From positions 730,550 to 794,549 of the forward strand of contig NMRA01000123.1 in NCBI GenBank assembly GCA_002633005.1: a stretch of DNA of 64,000 nucleotides. Direction: 5' to 3'. The translations under genes were made by a program, and so were the position numbers. This document shows positions 27,801 to 42,800 of this stretch, in pieces. How positions within the stretch are numbered: the stretch's first letter is position 1; every line of letters starts with the position of its first letter. The notes under the pieces are model-generated. The model ran no database searches, was not told the origin of the DNA, and saw only the letters and a program-made list of their open reading frames with translations. The DNA comes from Phoronis australis. Its lineage: Eukaryota > Phoronida > Phoronidae.

Positions 27801-30800
27801 TGAATGCCGTTACCCATTAAAAATGTGTACCTTTAACAGGTAAGTATTTAAGTTATTATTTTAGGCTAATATTTGTGAGTCTCACGGGCTCACTTTTTAA
27901 TTAAACCACCCAGGGCTTGGAATGACAAAAAACGCGGAAACTTTTACGGCCCAAATCCGATAACCAGCCTTGAAATGGTCAATGTGAATCTTTCCCCGAC
28001 AAAAATCGGGAGGACTAAAAAAAAAGGTTACCACCATCACAAGCATGCGTCTGCGTCCTTTTAGCTCGCCCGTCCACTCCCCAACCCACACATTTTTGGC
28101 TGCAGAGCGGCAGTATTTGTCGCTGCACTTAACAATAACACGAGACGCCATTGAAAATCACACCACGCTGTCCCAGATGCCCCGGCAATGTTGACAATTT
28201 ACGTTCCTCCAAAACATAAAGAGCAATGGCAACTTCCGCTTTTCGAGGTGAACGTCGTCTGCAACGCCGCGGTAAGAAAGGAATTTGCCGCGGAAATTTT
28301 ATATCAAATCCGATTTTTTTACGCGGAAATATTATTTAAAAAGCGGAAAGCACATTTGGAAAAAGCGGAAATCCGCGTTTCCGCGGAAAATTCCAAGCCC
28401 TGACCACCAAATGAACGAGAGCGCTTGGAGGTGCGACACTTGGCGGAATTACACGAAAACAGGACAACGGGGAGGACGACGATGACGATCATGACGATGA
28501 AGGCGGAGGTTATGAACAACACAATAACATTCATACGACGAACTTAGATGTCATAAATTAGTAATAAATAAGCTACAGTCTTGTTCAAATAAACTAAATC
28601 AACATCAATGCAGTAGGAGCGCTCAACAAAGGAACAGCGCTATCAGAAAATGTCAAATAATTCTAAAAGTAGACATCCTAGCGAAAAATGGAAAACATCT
28701 TCTGAAAGCCCATTTCAAACTCTATCTAAATTAATAGTTTCGCAACATTCCATATTTTTTTCAAAAAAATGAAAATTTGCGGGTTTTTTGAAATTCAAAG
28801 TCAAATAACTCGAAAACAGTATGTCTGAGAAAAACGTTATCGCAGAACTTTTGAAAGAGCATACTTCATGGAATTCACAAGCAAAAATTCATGACATTTG
28901 CTCTTCCCGTTAAAAATGCGACCATAGAACGATTGAAAACGGGTGAAAATGCGCCAGAGCCGCCATCTTGAAAGTGACTTTTGGTTAAACAAAATTTTAT
29001 AAAAGCCATTCAATAGCAACAAACACATGACCAGTTTGAAAGTGACTGGTTTGCCAATGCGCCCTCTACAGGAAAAAACGTTTTCGGCCAGTTACCGAGG
29101 TGCGCATGCGCCAATGCCGATATTTCCGTCATCTTTGACTGGAAGTAAAAGATTTACGGCGCAGTTGTGGTGCTTGTGTGTTATAAAAATCGTACCAATT
29201 TTCGGCCCTGCACGTCGAAAAATGCGGCCTCTGGTCTTGTTCAACAGAAGCTAAACCAACATCAGTGCAGCAAGAGCCGTCAACAAAGGAACAGCGCTAT
29301 CAGAAAATCTCAAATAATTCAAAAAGTAGAAGTCGTAGCGACAAATGGAAAATATCTTCTGAAAGCTCGTCCAAAACTCTATCTAAATTGATAGTTTTGC
29401 AACATTCCATAAGTTTTTCAAAAAAATTGAAATTTTGCATTTTTTTGAAATTCAAAGTCAAATAATTCGAAAACGGTAAGTCTGAGAAAAACGTTATCAT
29501 AGAACTTTTGAAAGAGCATACTTCAAGGAATCTACATGCAAAAATTCACGTCATTTGCTCTTCCCGTTAAAAATGCAACACCAGAACGATTGAAAACGGG
29601 TGAAAATGCGCCAGAGCCGCCATCTTGAAAGTGACTTCCGGTTAAACAAAATTTTATAAAAGCTAATCAATAGCAACAAACACGTGACCAGTTTGAAAGT
29701 GAGAAAACGTTTTTGGCCAGATATCGAGATGCGCATGCGCCATTGTCAATATTTCCACCATCTTTAACCGGAAGTCAACGTTTTTGGGCACACTTGTGGC
29801 ACATGTGTATAATAATAATCGTACTAAGTTTCAGCTCTGTACATCAAAAAATGCGGCCTCTATGAGCATTTGAATGTGAAATCAGAAACAAAATGGCTGC
29901 CACGTCCGCCATATTGAATCCAATCATGACTAAAAACAATAGGCTTCCAGGACTTCCCGATCTACAAATTTCATGAGAATCGGACGAAAATTGCGACCTG
30001 TAGAGTGCGAACAAAAAAAAAACTTGACAGAGCAACATACTTGGCGAAATTTATTTCGCCAAGTAATAAATCATCAATAGACAGGAATCACAGCAATTGG
30101 TTGCTTCCATCACATATAATATTGATAACTCAGGACTGAAAAGTTGTAAACAACCATCCACAATTATCGGCAACTACAACACCTAAGCTGAGAGGGTCAA
30201 CAGTAAATGGACAATATTGAAAACATACAAATCATATATATGGAGACAAAAACCATCATTTTCAGAAGCACTCAACAAAAAGGTGGCATTGAAAAGGTCA
30301 ATGATATGGGCAATCGCAAACACAATACAACATAAACATTCATTTGCATGGAGTTTCCAGAACAACTTGACAACAGTGAATGGGGTAGCAGTCAACAGAG
30401 TATTTCACAAGTTCATTCATAAACTCATCAATTTTCACATCAATAAGAATACAGTAATATAACACTATCATCACTCATCTATCACCACAGATAATTATCG
30501 TTCCAAGTATGATGCCCTGCCAACATTAACATTTAATTACCTTCACAACATTAACATTTAATTACCTTCACAACTTCCCAAGCTACAACCTCTCCACCTC
30601 CACTCATCTAAGCCTACCCATCCCCTCAACCTTTCCGTCCCCTCTACCCTTTCCACCATCACTCTTCCCATCCCCTACCTCCTAACATCTTCCCCAGGTA
30701 AAACATCTGCCACACAACACACTCCTTCCACTGCACCACTTCCACCTCTACATTGCCAACCCAGCTCCCTATGTCCCATCTTTTTCTTCTTCCCATGCAC

Positions 30801-33800
30801 TCTTACCACTCACTTCTCCAACCAGCCAATCAACACCTGACCCATCTTTCTTTTCCCTCCAGCTCTTCCATCTCTTCTCTTCTACCTGTAATCACCTCAG
30901 TCGACACCAACTTGTCTTCTCTAACGCATCCGCCAACTCTAACTCCTCAATTAACACCAAACCTTTTCTTCTCCTCTTTCCCATCCACCTCTACCCTTCC
31001 ACTTCTAACACTCCAATCAACACCTACCTTTTCTACTCCTACACCTCCATTCTTCCACCCTAGCACCCCAATCAACTACACCCCTTACCTCTCTACTCTC
31101 AGACCTCCAACACCTAAATCAACACTATCCTTTTCTTTTCCCAAACCCTTCCAACCCATACTCTTACACCCCTAACACCTCAACCAACGCCACCATTTCT
31201 CCATCTCTGCCACCTCCACCTCTACCTTCCACCCTTAGCAGCACAACCAACACCTACCTCTTCTTCCCCTGCACCCCTTCCTTGCCCTCTCTCCACTTCT
31301 GCTCCTCTAGCTGCGCCAGTTTCTCCCTCTCCTTCAAAGCTCTCTCCTTTTCTTCTCGTTCACGCTTGATCTGCTCAACCAACTCATGTTCCTGAAACGT
31401 AGAACAGACTACAGCGAGGAGAATAAAGCGCCGCCACAACGCTGCATAAAATGACACACGCAAGTTACCCCCACTAGTCACCAGTACCTCAAGACAACCC
31501 ATAACTTTTGTGTTCTCAAAAATATATTTATACGGCATAATGGAAATAATTCGTTTGACATGTCGGGAAACACATTCAAGATCTACGAATGGGATTACAA
31601 TTCTACATGACTGAAGCCCAATACCATGATCTTTCCAGAACTCACTAAACCACACCCTGGTGTTATTTCACTCACCTTGGCCTGCCTTTCTTCTACTTCC
31701 CTGCGTAGCCTCTCCGTCTCTTCTCGCTCCTTCCGCGCTGCCTCTTCACGCTCCCTCATTTCCTGTTCAAGTCGCTCCTTCTCGGCAGCAGCTTGCCTCT
31801 CCTGCTCCAGTCTCGCCTGAGGGACAAAAAAGATCATTAAATGAATATTTGTTTAGAGTTGGCCAGAAATGCTCGATAGTATGGTGAGTGCACAGTACTT
31901 CCTAGCATGCAAAAACAGAGTGGAGTCAAGCTATTGGTAGCGTCCACAAAATGATTCCAGGGTATTTTGGCCCCTCCTCCAATGCTTTGCTGAAAATACT
32001 GTAAAACTGCCTTCTACGTACAATGCAAAGCAGTGTGATTCCAAAGTTTCTGCATTTAACAGAAAGGTCAAATCCTGCAAAATCGCCTTATTAGTTGTGT
32101 CTATAGGTTGATTTAGTCCAGCTCTGCTATATCAAAAATACCACGAAACTGTGCTCTAGATACAATTTGGAAGGCCAAGAAGCTTATCTGTTTCTGGTCA
32201 TTACGACGACTCAGTATGAAGAAAAGAGGCGCACACCCACATCAATTTACAGAGCCTAACCACTCCTACACAATTCAAAATCCAGACCCGAGACCACCAG
32301 ATTTGACTCGAAAAGCAACCGAAACTATCACAAGAAATCTCACTTTTTACCCTAAGCAGGATAAGTTACTGTTCAAAATTCGAACAAAAATGAAGGTCTT
32401 GGGTTGCAGTGTTTATGGACAAGGTTGGTTGGGATGTCCATGGATAAGATTGGCTGGGGTGTCCATGGACAAGGTTGGTTGGAGTGTCCACGCACAATGT
32501 TAGCTGGGGTGTCCATGGACAAGGTTGGTTGGAGTGTCCACGCACAATGTTAGCTGGGGTGTCCATGGACAAGGCTGGCTAGGGTGTTCAAGGACAAGGT
32601 TGGCTGGGGAGTCCATAGACAAGGCTGGCTGGGGTGTCCACGGACAAGGCTGCCTCCACCAACACTCTCTGTACAATTACCTGTTCCTTCTGTCTCCTCT
32701 CCCTCTCCAGTCTCTCTTCCTCCAATCTCTCCTCCTCTTCCTCTCGCTCACGCTGCCTCTCCAACTCTTCCTGCTCCCTCTGCAAGCAACATACAAAACA
32801 CATTTAATCCAACATTGACATTTAATATTGTTAGTAGTGTGCTGTAAATTTTCTTTATTAAAATTTATGCCCAGCTGACTATCTGAGAGTCAAAAATGGA
32901 TTGAAAATCGTTTCTAAGGCTCAGGACTACCAAACTCGAGATTCCACTGAAAACACAAACAATTGTGTGCCATATTTCGAATAATTTCATTGAAGTTCCT
33001 GCAGTGTGACTAGGTAATTTTCAAATCAAGTCTCGAATAAAGTTTAGTATTCACAGGCCCTGACCACTGCTAGCCATCTGGTAAACGAGCCATTCTAGAT
33101 TTTAAGACCTTTAGGCTCACACTTCTGTATCACACAAGGCCCATTTTCCAAAGGAGCCCATTACTACTTTCAATCACGTTTACCACAGAGTGCTACATCA
33201 GTTTTGCTCCATCTTTAAAGACAACTACGTAATTGTTAGTGCATTACACCACAAAAACAAACTCTTGACCACTTGCCATCATGAAACTGGTCTCAGATCA
33301 TTCCAAAGTCAAACTGGGAATGATATCAGAGTTTGTTATTGCTTGAAATCGGGCTTTTGCTATTAGCTAAACATGGTCTCAAGGAATAATGAACATGGTC
33401 TCAAGGAATAATGAACATGGTCTCAAGGAATAATGAACATGGTCTCAAGGAAATGAACATGGTCTCAAGGAATAATGAACATGGTCTCAAGGAATAATGA
33501 ACATGGTCTCAAGGAATAATGAACATGGTCTCAAGGAATAATGAACATGGTCTCAAAGAATAATGGTCTCAAGGAATAATGAACATGCTCTCAAGGAATA
33601 ATGAATAGTTTGTTTTTACAAAGCAGTAGTCCCTTCTCATCCGAGTAAGGAAAAAGTTCTTAGGATGGAACGCAGTTCGGATTCACATTAACGGTACAAC
33701 TAACTGTATAAATTTGGTGCACTTACCATCAGCTCTTCCTCAGCCTCCCTCTTTAATCTGTCCGTCTGCTTCTTCTGCTCCGTCTGCCAGTGTCGCAGAC

Positions 33801-36800
33801 GTTCATCTTCCTGCCTTTTGCGCTCCTGCAATAGGCGTTACAAGTATCTTCAAATACACATCTCGATTATCCCAAACTCATGTTTTTCTTCCTTAACTCC
33901 AAGTGGACGAAAAAGAAGGCAATCATTACACATGGAGGATGGTGGTGTAATTCTCATCACAACATACTCTCCACCCCAAACTCAGTGCTCATTAAACCGA
34001 CAACACGATGAAGTTCAGATGCGTGGTTAAAACTACATTTTCCATGCTCACCTGCAATAGGCAAACATTCCACCATGACATCACTAACGTGCCTTAAAAA
34101 TCCGAAATAGCCTGGCATTCATTGTCTCAAGAACCCTGGAGAGTCTGAACAGTAGCAGGAAACAGTTACTCATACTCAGATATTACATTGTATCCCTCTC
34201 ACATAGATTGTGAAACAACATAGATTGTATGCTTCTACTCTTTGCAAACTGACGCTGACTTAGCTTTCAAAGCCTCAACAGGCATGATTTGCTTAATGCC
34301 TATAACAACAAGATTTTTACCCCGTTTTGTTCGGCTAGGAGTGCCGACATGCCCCTGCACTACCTAATAGTTAAAACTTAACACTAAGGGTTCGCAGGTG
34401 AGCACTCCACAAGAACACTGCTAACTTGGCTCACAGCATTGCAAATGAGCTTTTCTTGTAATTTGCATAATTTTGTCTTATTTTTTTCTCAAAAGATGAC
34501 AAGAGTGAAAAATGCAACGGTGTTAAACGACAGCAGTAAAGTAGAAGGTTCACATCAATTGAGAGCTTTACCAAAACAAAGATCAATCGATTCTCAATAA
34601 CATGCACTAAACAGGTGAACAATAACCATCTTGTCACTACTAGTCCACCTCTCCCACAACACCCACTTCCTCCCAACACTCACTTCCCCCCAACACCCAC
34701 CACCCCCATGACACCCACATCTCCCACAACACCAACCTCTCCCACGACACCCACCTCTTCCTTCGCCTTTCTCTCCGCCTCCTCTTTCTCCTTCCGTTTC
34801 CTCTGTTCTTCCTCTCTCTTCCGTCGCGCCTCTTCTTCCAATCTCAGTCGTTCAGCTTCCTCTCGCTCCGCCTGCTGGCGTCGTTCTTCGTCACGAGCCT
34901 TCCTCAGCCTCTCCTCCTCATTGGCTCGCTCCACACGTCGACGTTCTTCTTCATCCCGCCTCTGCCGTTCTTGCTCCTCCTCCATTTTACGCTGGGGACA
35001 CACGGGTGATTCAAAGTTAGATTTGCATTTGAAAAAGCCTAGACCTTAGAAAATATGCATTAAACAGAATTTTAAAATTGAAGTTAAGAAATGTTTTTTT
35101 TATTTTCAAGAGTTGCAATCTTTAATTATGGGCATCCAGTGTGAGTGAATCCTGCCTATTAGAACTGAAGCATTTTTGGTTAAATAGTCAGGATTGTTGG
35201 AAGCATATGTAATGAGTTGGACCACTTGGAATATGCATTCAAAAGACCGCGAATCTGTTACATTTAGTCTGCCTGAATTATATTTGATAATTACAATTAT
35301 AAATAACTACAAGATATTCATCATCCATAACTGAATCGAGTCAAAATTATTAACTTCAAACTAGATTACAACAGAAATCTGCAGGAAAGAACCTGGCCAC
35401 AGAAGCAATAAAAGATCCTACTCTGTGCATGGTGTTAGTGTTTAAAACAAATAAGTCAGGTAGATTTTTAACACAGCACCATAATCCTAAACAAAACCTA
35501 GTATATAATTACTTTTAATTTCATTTGAAGACAACAGTGGTAACTACTGAATACAGGCGAAACCATTTGAAAGCAGTTTAATACAATCTCCCTTGATTTG
35601 TGTTCTTCACAGAAAGGTCTTAAATGGACACAAAAACAAAACTTTAAGCCAAGCCAAGAGTCAGTCTCGAGCACAGCAGTGCCACCTGGTGTACAAGACA
35701 TCAAAAGACCTCACCTGTTCCTCTTTTCTCCGCAGTTCTACTTGTTTGTTCTCTTCTTCCCTTTTCCGTATAAGTTCCAGCTCACGCTTCTTTTCCTTTT
35801 TTGGTGAAATACGAGCAGAACACATTACACATATCGCACAAAGCACATCTTCACAATGGTTCAACATCAATAAAAAGTTTTAATGAAACAAAGAGTAAGT
35901 CAAATGCTATGTTTAATGTAATCATTACTTGTGAAGAACATTAGCTCAACTGTTATACAGACGGTACACAATTCAAATCCAGTTATAGACTGCCCCCCTC
36001 ACCCAAATGTGATTGACCTACATACCAGCTCTTTCTTACGATCCCTCTCCCATTCGCTCTCTGTCTCAGTCTCGGTTTCAGATACCGCTGTCATGAAACT
36101 CTTGCGAGGCGACTCATCTTTCTTGGGAGTAATCGGCAATGGACTTTCACCATCCTGCAGAAGATAGTCGTCAACATAAATGAAAGACCACCACACACAT
36201 GCTGAATACCAAGCTTTTTGTGCTGACGGAAATGGCCTGTGGCACATATGGAATGGTTTTGGACATGAACTTTCACTCAGAACAAATCAATGCAACTGTT
36301 ATTTACTCACATCAGAGTCCCAGGAGTCAATGACGTTCGATCGGCTGTTCTGTGGCTTACTGGGTACATAGCCAGCATCCTATGGAATACAAATAATCAC
36401 ATTACAAACACTCAATAAAGCACTACAGCGCTCACTAGACAAGAACCTTGAAGTAGACAGAATTCACAGAACTACACCGTACACACAAAAGTCAACAGTG
36501 CATAACAGCATTGGCTTTTAACAGAAAGAGCTTTTGATGTCATGTTTGAAATGGACTCTGGAAAGAGTGGAAACCATTATTTATTGAGTGTTTAGAGATG
36601 TTTACAGTTATTTTCACTCTGTGACTTCACCCAAGGACAAAAAATATTGTAGTCTATCCATAAAATCCTGAATGCCAAAAAAGAAAGAGTGCTAATGAAT
36701 ATACTTGAAACTAAGTCAATAAAATGAATCAAGGTTGCTGCCAAAAATCTACCCACAGATTGAGGAAACCACAGAACTCCAATCACTTTATAATGCTCAA

Positions 36801-39800
36801 AAGAAATGTCATGTAAAATTGGGAGCGCTAACTACTGAAGCCACAACAAAAAAGTAAAAAAGCTACTCCAAAGCTTGTGAAAGAAAGTACTACGTATGAC
36901 CTACAGATTGAACCTTTTCCCAAAGAAGGAAACCAGTTGTGCTAAGGACTCACCATTCACTTCATCTTAGACCCCGATAAGTTAAAATAGTTATATTTGA
37001 GGTTATAATCAGAACGAAAATTCTTAAAATGAGAGTATCACTCGTTGACATTCAGTAAATGTGAAACAACATGGAGACATGGGCAGATAAGAGAAAACAG
37101 TAGTCGCGGAACACCACAGGAAGATGGAGATATTTCAAGTCACATCACTATGTCACACAGCCAACAGACTTCATGAAACAAGCGAACACACAAGCGGTAG
37201 ACTTATACCTATCGCTAGACTATTAAATATAAAGCTGTCAAAGATCTATCAATTTCAAGCCAAAAGGTATGCTGTGGAAAAACATTGTTGAATTACATAG
37301 TAACTTCACAAATTTTGAGAGATAATAAACGCCAAGTACAGAGATTCCTGAAACAAGATTGCTCAAAGAAGACCAAGAACACATCGATAAACAAAATGAG
37401 AAACAGGATTACAACAGCTGAAGAAAGAGAAAATTCCAAGTGCACAACCCAAACACAACAAAGAAGAACAGTCAACTCCAAAGACGTAAAACCACCTCTT
37501 TCTCTGAAATATCCGACAGAACGTCACGAGTACTGGATTGGGCGATCTCAGCCGGTGTAGCCGCCGGCTTTGAGGCACTGATCTCAATGTCCAGCGGTGT
37601 CGTGTTTATCTGTTCGCTGTCACTCGCCTCTTCCTAAATGACGAATTGATACTAATAGATTCTATCATATTTAAGAGCAAGTGTTGCGACAATGTTTGTA
37701 AGCTGCTGAAACAAAGTGTGTCTAAGTTGAGTTTAAACCCGTTCAAGTATTTTTACCACTAATTGGTAACTGTAATTAACAAGTTTGGCCAATCATGACC
37801 AAGGAGGCTGTGTCTCATAGATGCAAGAATCTCGCAAAGAAGCAAAGACACGCAAGACCACACGATTTTTGGGCGAATACACTTGGGATCTTACCAGAAT
37901 ACCACGATACCAAAATGGTGGCCACTGAAGGGATTGACGAGTGAGGTTGGGATGTTGCATTATGAGATAGAATTCACATTCCAATCCATAAAACAAACAT
38001 TTTCAGCCACACGTGTTTCACAAATGTCTAGGGTCTACGCAATACAATCCAGGTTTACTAACGAGGCTTTGCAGGTTTTAACAGTGGTGAAACAACAGGC
38101 AAGCACCACATTTCACATTCTCAGCACATACTTTGGTAGCATGACTGGTTAAACACAATTGTGTTCTTTTCTGTAATCATAACTTTTAAAATTAGTCAAC
38201 CATTAACAAATCATCCATGGAATATTTATACATGTAAAATGCAACAGTCAAATATTGTGATGTTATTCCCAATGAGAGATAAAGAAAGTAAGAGATGTGA
38301 AAGAAATAATGCTATTTCATGGCAAAAAGTGCAACAGCGCACTAGAAAGTTAAACTTTTTGCAATAATACACAAAACCATGGAAACACAATTCACCATTC
38401 TTCCCCGACTTTCGGAATTTTGTTTTTCATTTACAGAGAAACATTTGTCAGAAATTTTCACCATAAATTTGACTTACAATCAGTTTTCTTGCTTTTCTTC
38501 ACATTTTTTGCCATGACTATGGAAAGTATGTGAAATTGGCAAGGATTTGTTAACCCCTTTTGAAGACTTTCAGACCTTGCAGATCGCACTGCAGTTCCAA
38601 AATCACCAAGTTTGGCGCTTTTGCTTATTAAGTGGTGGCAGAAACAGAAAAGGGGAACAGGTGCTGGAAAAATGACTTCTTACCATTTACACAGAGCAGC
38701 AAAATTCACCAACAGAATTGAATAAAACCAAAAAAACAAAATGGAAGGAAACATCAAACGAGGACAGCTAAAGAGCACCGAACAGACAGTGTAAATATTT
38801 CACCTTTGGCACAGCCTGGCGAGTTGCAACAGGTGTGCTTGTTTCCGTGGCAAGCTACAAAAAAGCCGAAGAACGAGTTGGAAATACGAAAAGAGAAGAG
38901 TACTGAACTGAGATCGAACTCTAGTTTGTAAAACGTACAGCTTTGACACCAACATGGAGTCGCGAGTACAGGTATGAACAAACAACATATTGACGACACT
39001 TTTGAAACACAGACTGGTGAGGATTCCAAATTTATGACTCACAATACTGTTGAATGCCATAGAGTGATGAGAAGCAACACTGTTGAATGCCACACAGGGT
39101 AGAGAAACATTACACAAGACCTGAAAGTTTGGAGATTCAGAAAGGTAACAGTAATCGTATGCTCCGTAAAAATAATTCATGCACCTCTGGTTCAGAAGCT
39201 TCTTCCAAGGGGCCTTCCACGTCTTTATTGTCGCCATCCCCACCATCACTATCCCATTCACTGCCATCGGACTATAAAAAGGCATTGAATGAATGCTTAG
39301 TGACCACATGTCAGTTCTAGTTACAGTGAGCGTAATATAAATTGCAACACTTGAGAAATGATTGACAGTTCTATATCACACTGGAAATATTTTGTTTCGA
39401 CACCTGTCCATCCTCAGGTAATAAAACTGTTGGACAGTAGCTATTCAATACCATAAATCAAGAGAAGAAGAAACCTGGATAGAAGGGCAGCAGATTCAAA
39501 ACATCCAACAAGAAAATGATGGTGAGCAAATGCGCGTAGCTCAGGGACTCCTTTGTTTCTAATCAAGTCAAACTGTCCCACGATTATTAAAGACCATTCA
39601 CAACTATCACCATTTTCATTAGACAGTATATCAAGCAAAAATGTTCCCCCACAGCCCCTTCACCACAATGTCTGCAAAAATGTTAGTATTCTACGATGTG
39701 AAAAAAACAGAGTGTGAAAAGACAAGTTGCCTGTGATGGTTATCATCTTAGTCACTACAGCAGCCATCAAGTGCTTGAATGTTCTCTGTTACAGCAATTT

Positions 39801-42800
39801 GCATTCATATTTATCTTCTGCTACGCTGTAGTTATCACATGCAGGCTTGCGCTTATGCATTATGCAGATTTACTTTATTATTATGATTACTCGTTGTATT
39901 GAGTGTGACCGTGATATTCATCAATCACTCAGCGCCTTGGTGCCAGATGGTTGGTTTCTTAATGGCACAATTAAAACTGAGTATATGCATGTATAATGCC
40001 ATTAACTTGCATTGGATGACAATTTTTTAGATGTAAACATGTATAAATAACATTGCAAAACAATTGCAAAAGTTATGGTATACGTTCTTGTGACCAATAG
40101 TTAGCGTACACAGGACTTACATGCTTTTGCTCGCTTTTGTGAAAAATCATCGTGCACTCGATAAAAAACAAAACATGGATTGAGACACCTGAGTTTTTGT
40201 CTGACCACCATCACATTGCAGCCTAAGAATCAAGGCGATGTGAAACTTGATGCCTAGTCATTTCACAATAGTTTTCTTAACAATGGGAAAAACAATAATT
40301 CAGTGTTGAATTTATCTTTTCTTATCGACATTTTAATGATGTCTAGAATATTTTGCTAGCAGCAAGCTTTAATCCTCTCACACCCTAGTTGACTGTAACA
40401 CAAGAAGTACTAAAGGGTGCAACCAAGGATAACACATTACGTGTATGGTTTGTCCAAAATAGATCCATGTTACCAAGTACTATCTTGTTATCAACTAGTG
40501 GTGGAAATCCCTCCACTTTGAACAAATGAGCCAAAGAAAGGTTTTGTCGACTCATTAAATCCTGTTAAAGATCACATGTCTACAACAACCCACCACTCGC
40601 GCAGCAAAAAACGCCAACAAAAACAATATAACTTACAGCAAGCTGTACTGAATTCCTAACGAGGTATAATTGGAAACAGACCAGTGACTTTACCTTGTAA
40701 CCAAAGAGTGACTTTAACATGAAAACCAGTATCACCACAGAAGTCATCAAACACACAAGAACAAGATAACCCACACCACAGACCATAGGTATAAAAACAT
40801 CAAAACAGTAATGAGAAATTCCACAAAGAAAACAGAACAAGAAAGAGAACAGAACTGAGGTAGAGTGCTTTTTCACCTTCTCCACATCTGGTAAAGACAC
40901 TGCAGTGGTGTCCATAGTCGCCTCACATCTCTCCCCATTTCTTAGCACACCACCATCTGGTGAAGTAAGTTCCTGGTCAGGCGACGCGTCATCCGTTCCG
41001 CCGTTGTCTCTCGAGCCTTCCTCACTGTCCCATGAATCGTCATCCATCTGCAACTGGAACCCCTTCTGTGGTTTTTGCACATCCACAGCTCCGCCATGAT
41101 CTCCACTTTCCTTTAATTCTTCCATTGCTTTTCTGGCATTGCCCCATTCATCGCTAGCCACTGCTTTAGCCTCAGTTTTATTCACTAGCTTTGTGTAAGT
41201 TTCCGACAAGCCAGCAAAAACATCATCCTCGTCAAAGTCGTGCCCATCACCATCGTCAGCCATCGATTCCCCAGGCTTTTGCTCAGGCAGGTTTTCAACC
41301 TCAGATTCTTCACTATCGAAATTTACAGAGTTGTCATTCTCGGGTTGCTTTTTGACACTGTCACCAGCAACAGGTGTTCTGTCATTGCCACCATCGTCAC
41401 CATCACCATGACCCTGTTCATCATCACTGTCGTCATCATACATGTGAGCACCATGGCCTTTACTAGCGCGGCTACTATCATTCTTGTTGCCTCCAATTGA
41501 GAATTCGCCGGCATCACTGTCCCAACCATCACTTTGGTCGTCACCACTGTCAACAGCATTTTCCTGCTAGTCAATAAGAGACATAAAGCAGGATAAACTA
41601 AGCGGAGTTCACTAATATTTACAGAAAGGTTCAGGACAGCAATAGCCACTAACCACTATACAACAGTACTGTACAATGTTTACAACATGCCCGGGGGATT
41701 CAATCACATTATTAACAACACTGTCTTGTTACAAACAACACGCCAGACCACACATCAACCACAAAGCATTCACACACAATGCACATGGTGCATACATGTA
41801 AGTTAAGAGCACAATCTTAACACAGAACCAGGTTCATTGACTATAACACTACCGTATGTGGTGACACACCCAATTGGACAATGCGCACGCAGGAAACAGT
41901 GACTCACCTTGTCAACCGCCTTTGAACTTGTATCCGGGAGGAGTGCATTCTCTACGTCGCTGTCCCAGTCATCAGACTATATTAAATAACCAGAAAACAC
42001 CAAAATTAGATAATCCACAAATCAAGCAATTATGCAATGTATAAACTGAAAGCAAGAACTCAAAGGTACTATGTAGAATAGGAGAACATTCAGAAATGGT
42101 AACCATGCCATGTGAAATCCATTATTTTCAAGTCACAAGTTATCACAGAATATCTTTTAAGACCAATCTTAAATAACAAAAATGCACAGTGCCACGCACA
42201 AAAACATTGTTCACATTCACAATGATCAGTTCAATAAGTGATAAACAGTGAATTTCAAAATCAAAGAACAAAACAACACATTCCAAAGAACAGATCAAGA
42301 ATACCTGCAAAATAGAAATTACAAGATAATAGAAAATCCAGAAGTACTGAGTGACGCATAGAAGAAAACAGAAACAAAATTAATTTAAATTAAATACTAA
42401 AAGGTAGACTGGAAGCACACTTAACGCACAGAACGTTCTCAAAACAGATGTAGGACAGCTGGAAACAGGTGAACAATCAAGATGGACACAGTCAACAAGA
42501 AAGTCTGGAATTTAAAAAATCTAAACACAGAAAACAGCTCAGAAACATCACTCGCAGACAATATCAAACTTTACAAAGGAATCATCTCCGGCAAGAACAA
42601 AGAAAATTCAATTTAAAAACAGGATACCAGGCAAAGCTCCACTTTCAAGTAAAATCCGAGACAAAATATTAAGTGAATGTTTCGAATGAATGATCTAAAA
42701 CATCAATCAGGCCAAACTGGTGCTAGGTTTCAATTATGTACTTTTTGAGAAGAGACGTAGTGATGAGAGGAGGCCAACCATGACTCGAAAATCTACTACT

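Larger units (their letters stand above)
22034..31257. other. 9.2-kb intron, largest of the gene
   Basis: Phase 2 on both sides joins e28 to e29. It contains a minisatellite (22495-22710), three MITE-like elements (22729, 23578, 27911), a tandem 650-bp duplication (28579-29862), a hairpin (30039) and a pyrimidine-rich degenerate array (30595-31257). In 24076-27904 I see no gene, repeat family or RNA. Confidence 0.7.

Noticed and set aside
30753-31175. + strand 140-residue Ser/Pro/Thr-rich open frame
   Set aside because: Follows from the C/T-rich degenerate array and lies opposite the donor of e28.
21836-31391. Two separate genes divided at the 9.2-kb intron
   Set aside because: Phase 2 on both sides, continuous coiled coil and no promoter- or terminator-like feature or start codon context between them favour one gene.
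38800-39309. Minus-strand 169-residue open frame
   Set aside because: Runs across e18, an intron and into e19 in another frame; the smaller exons with proper splice sites fit the coding chain better.
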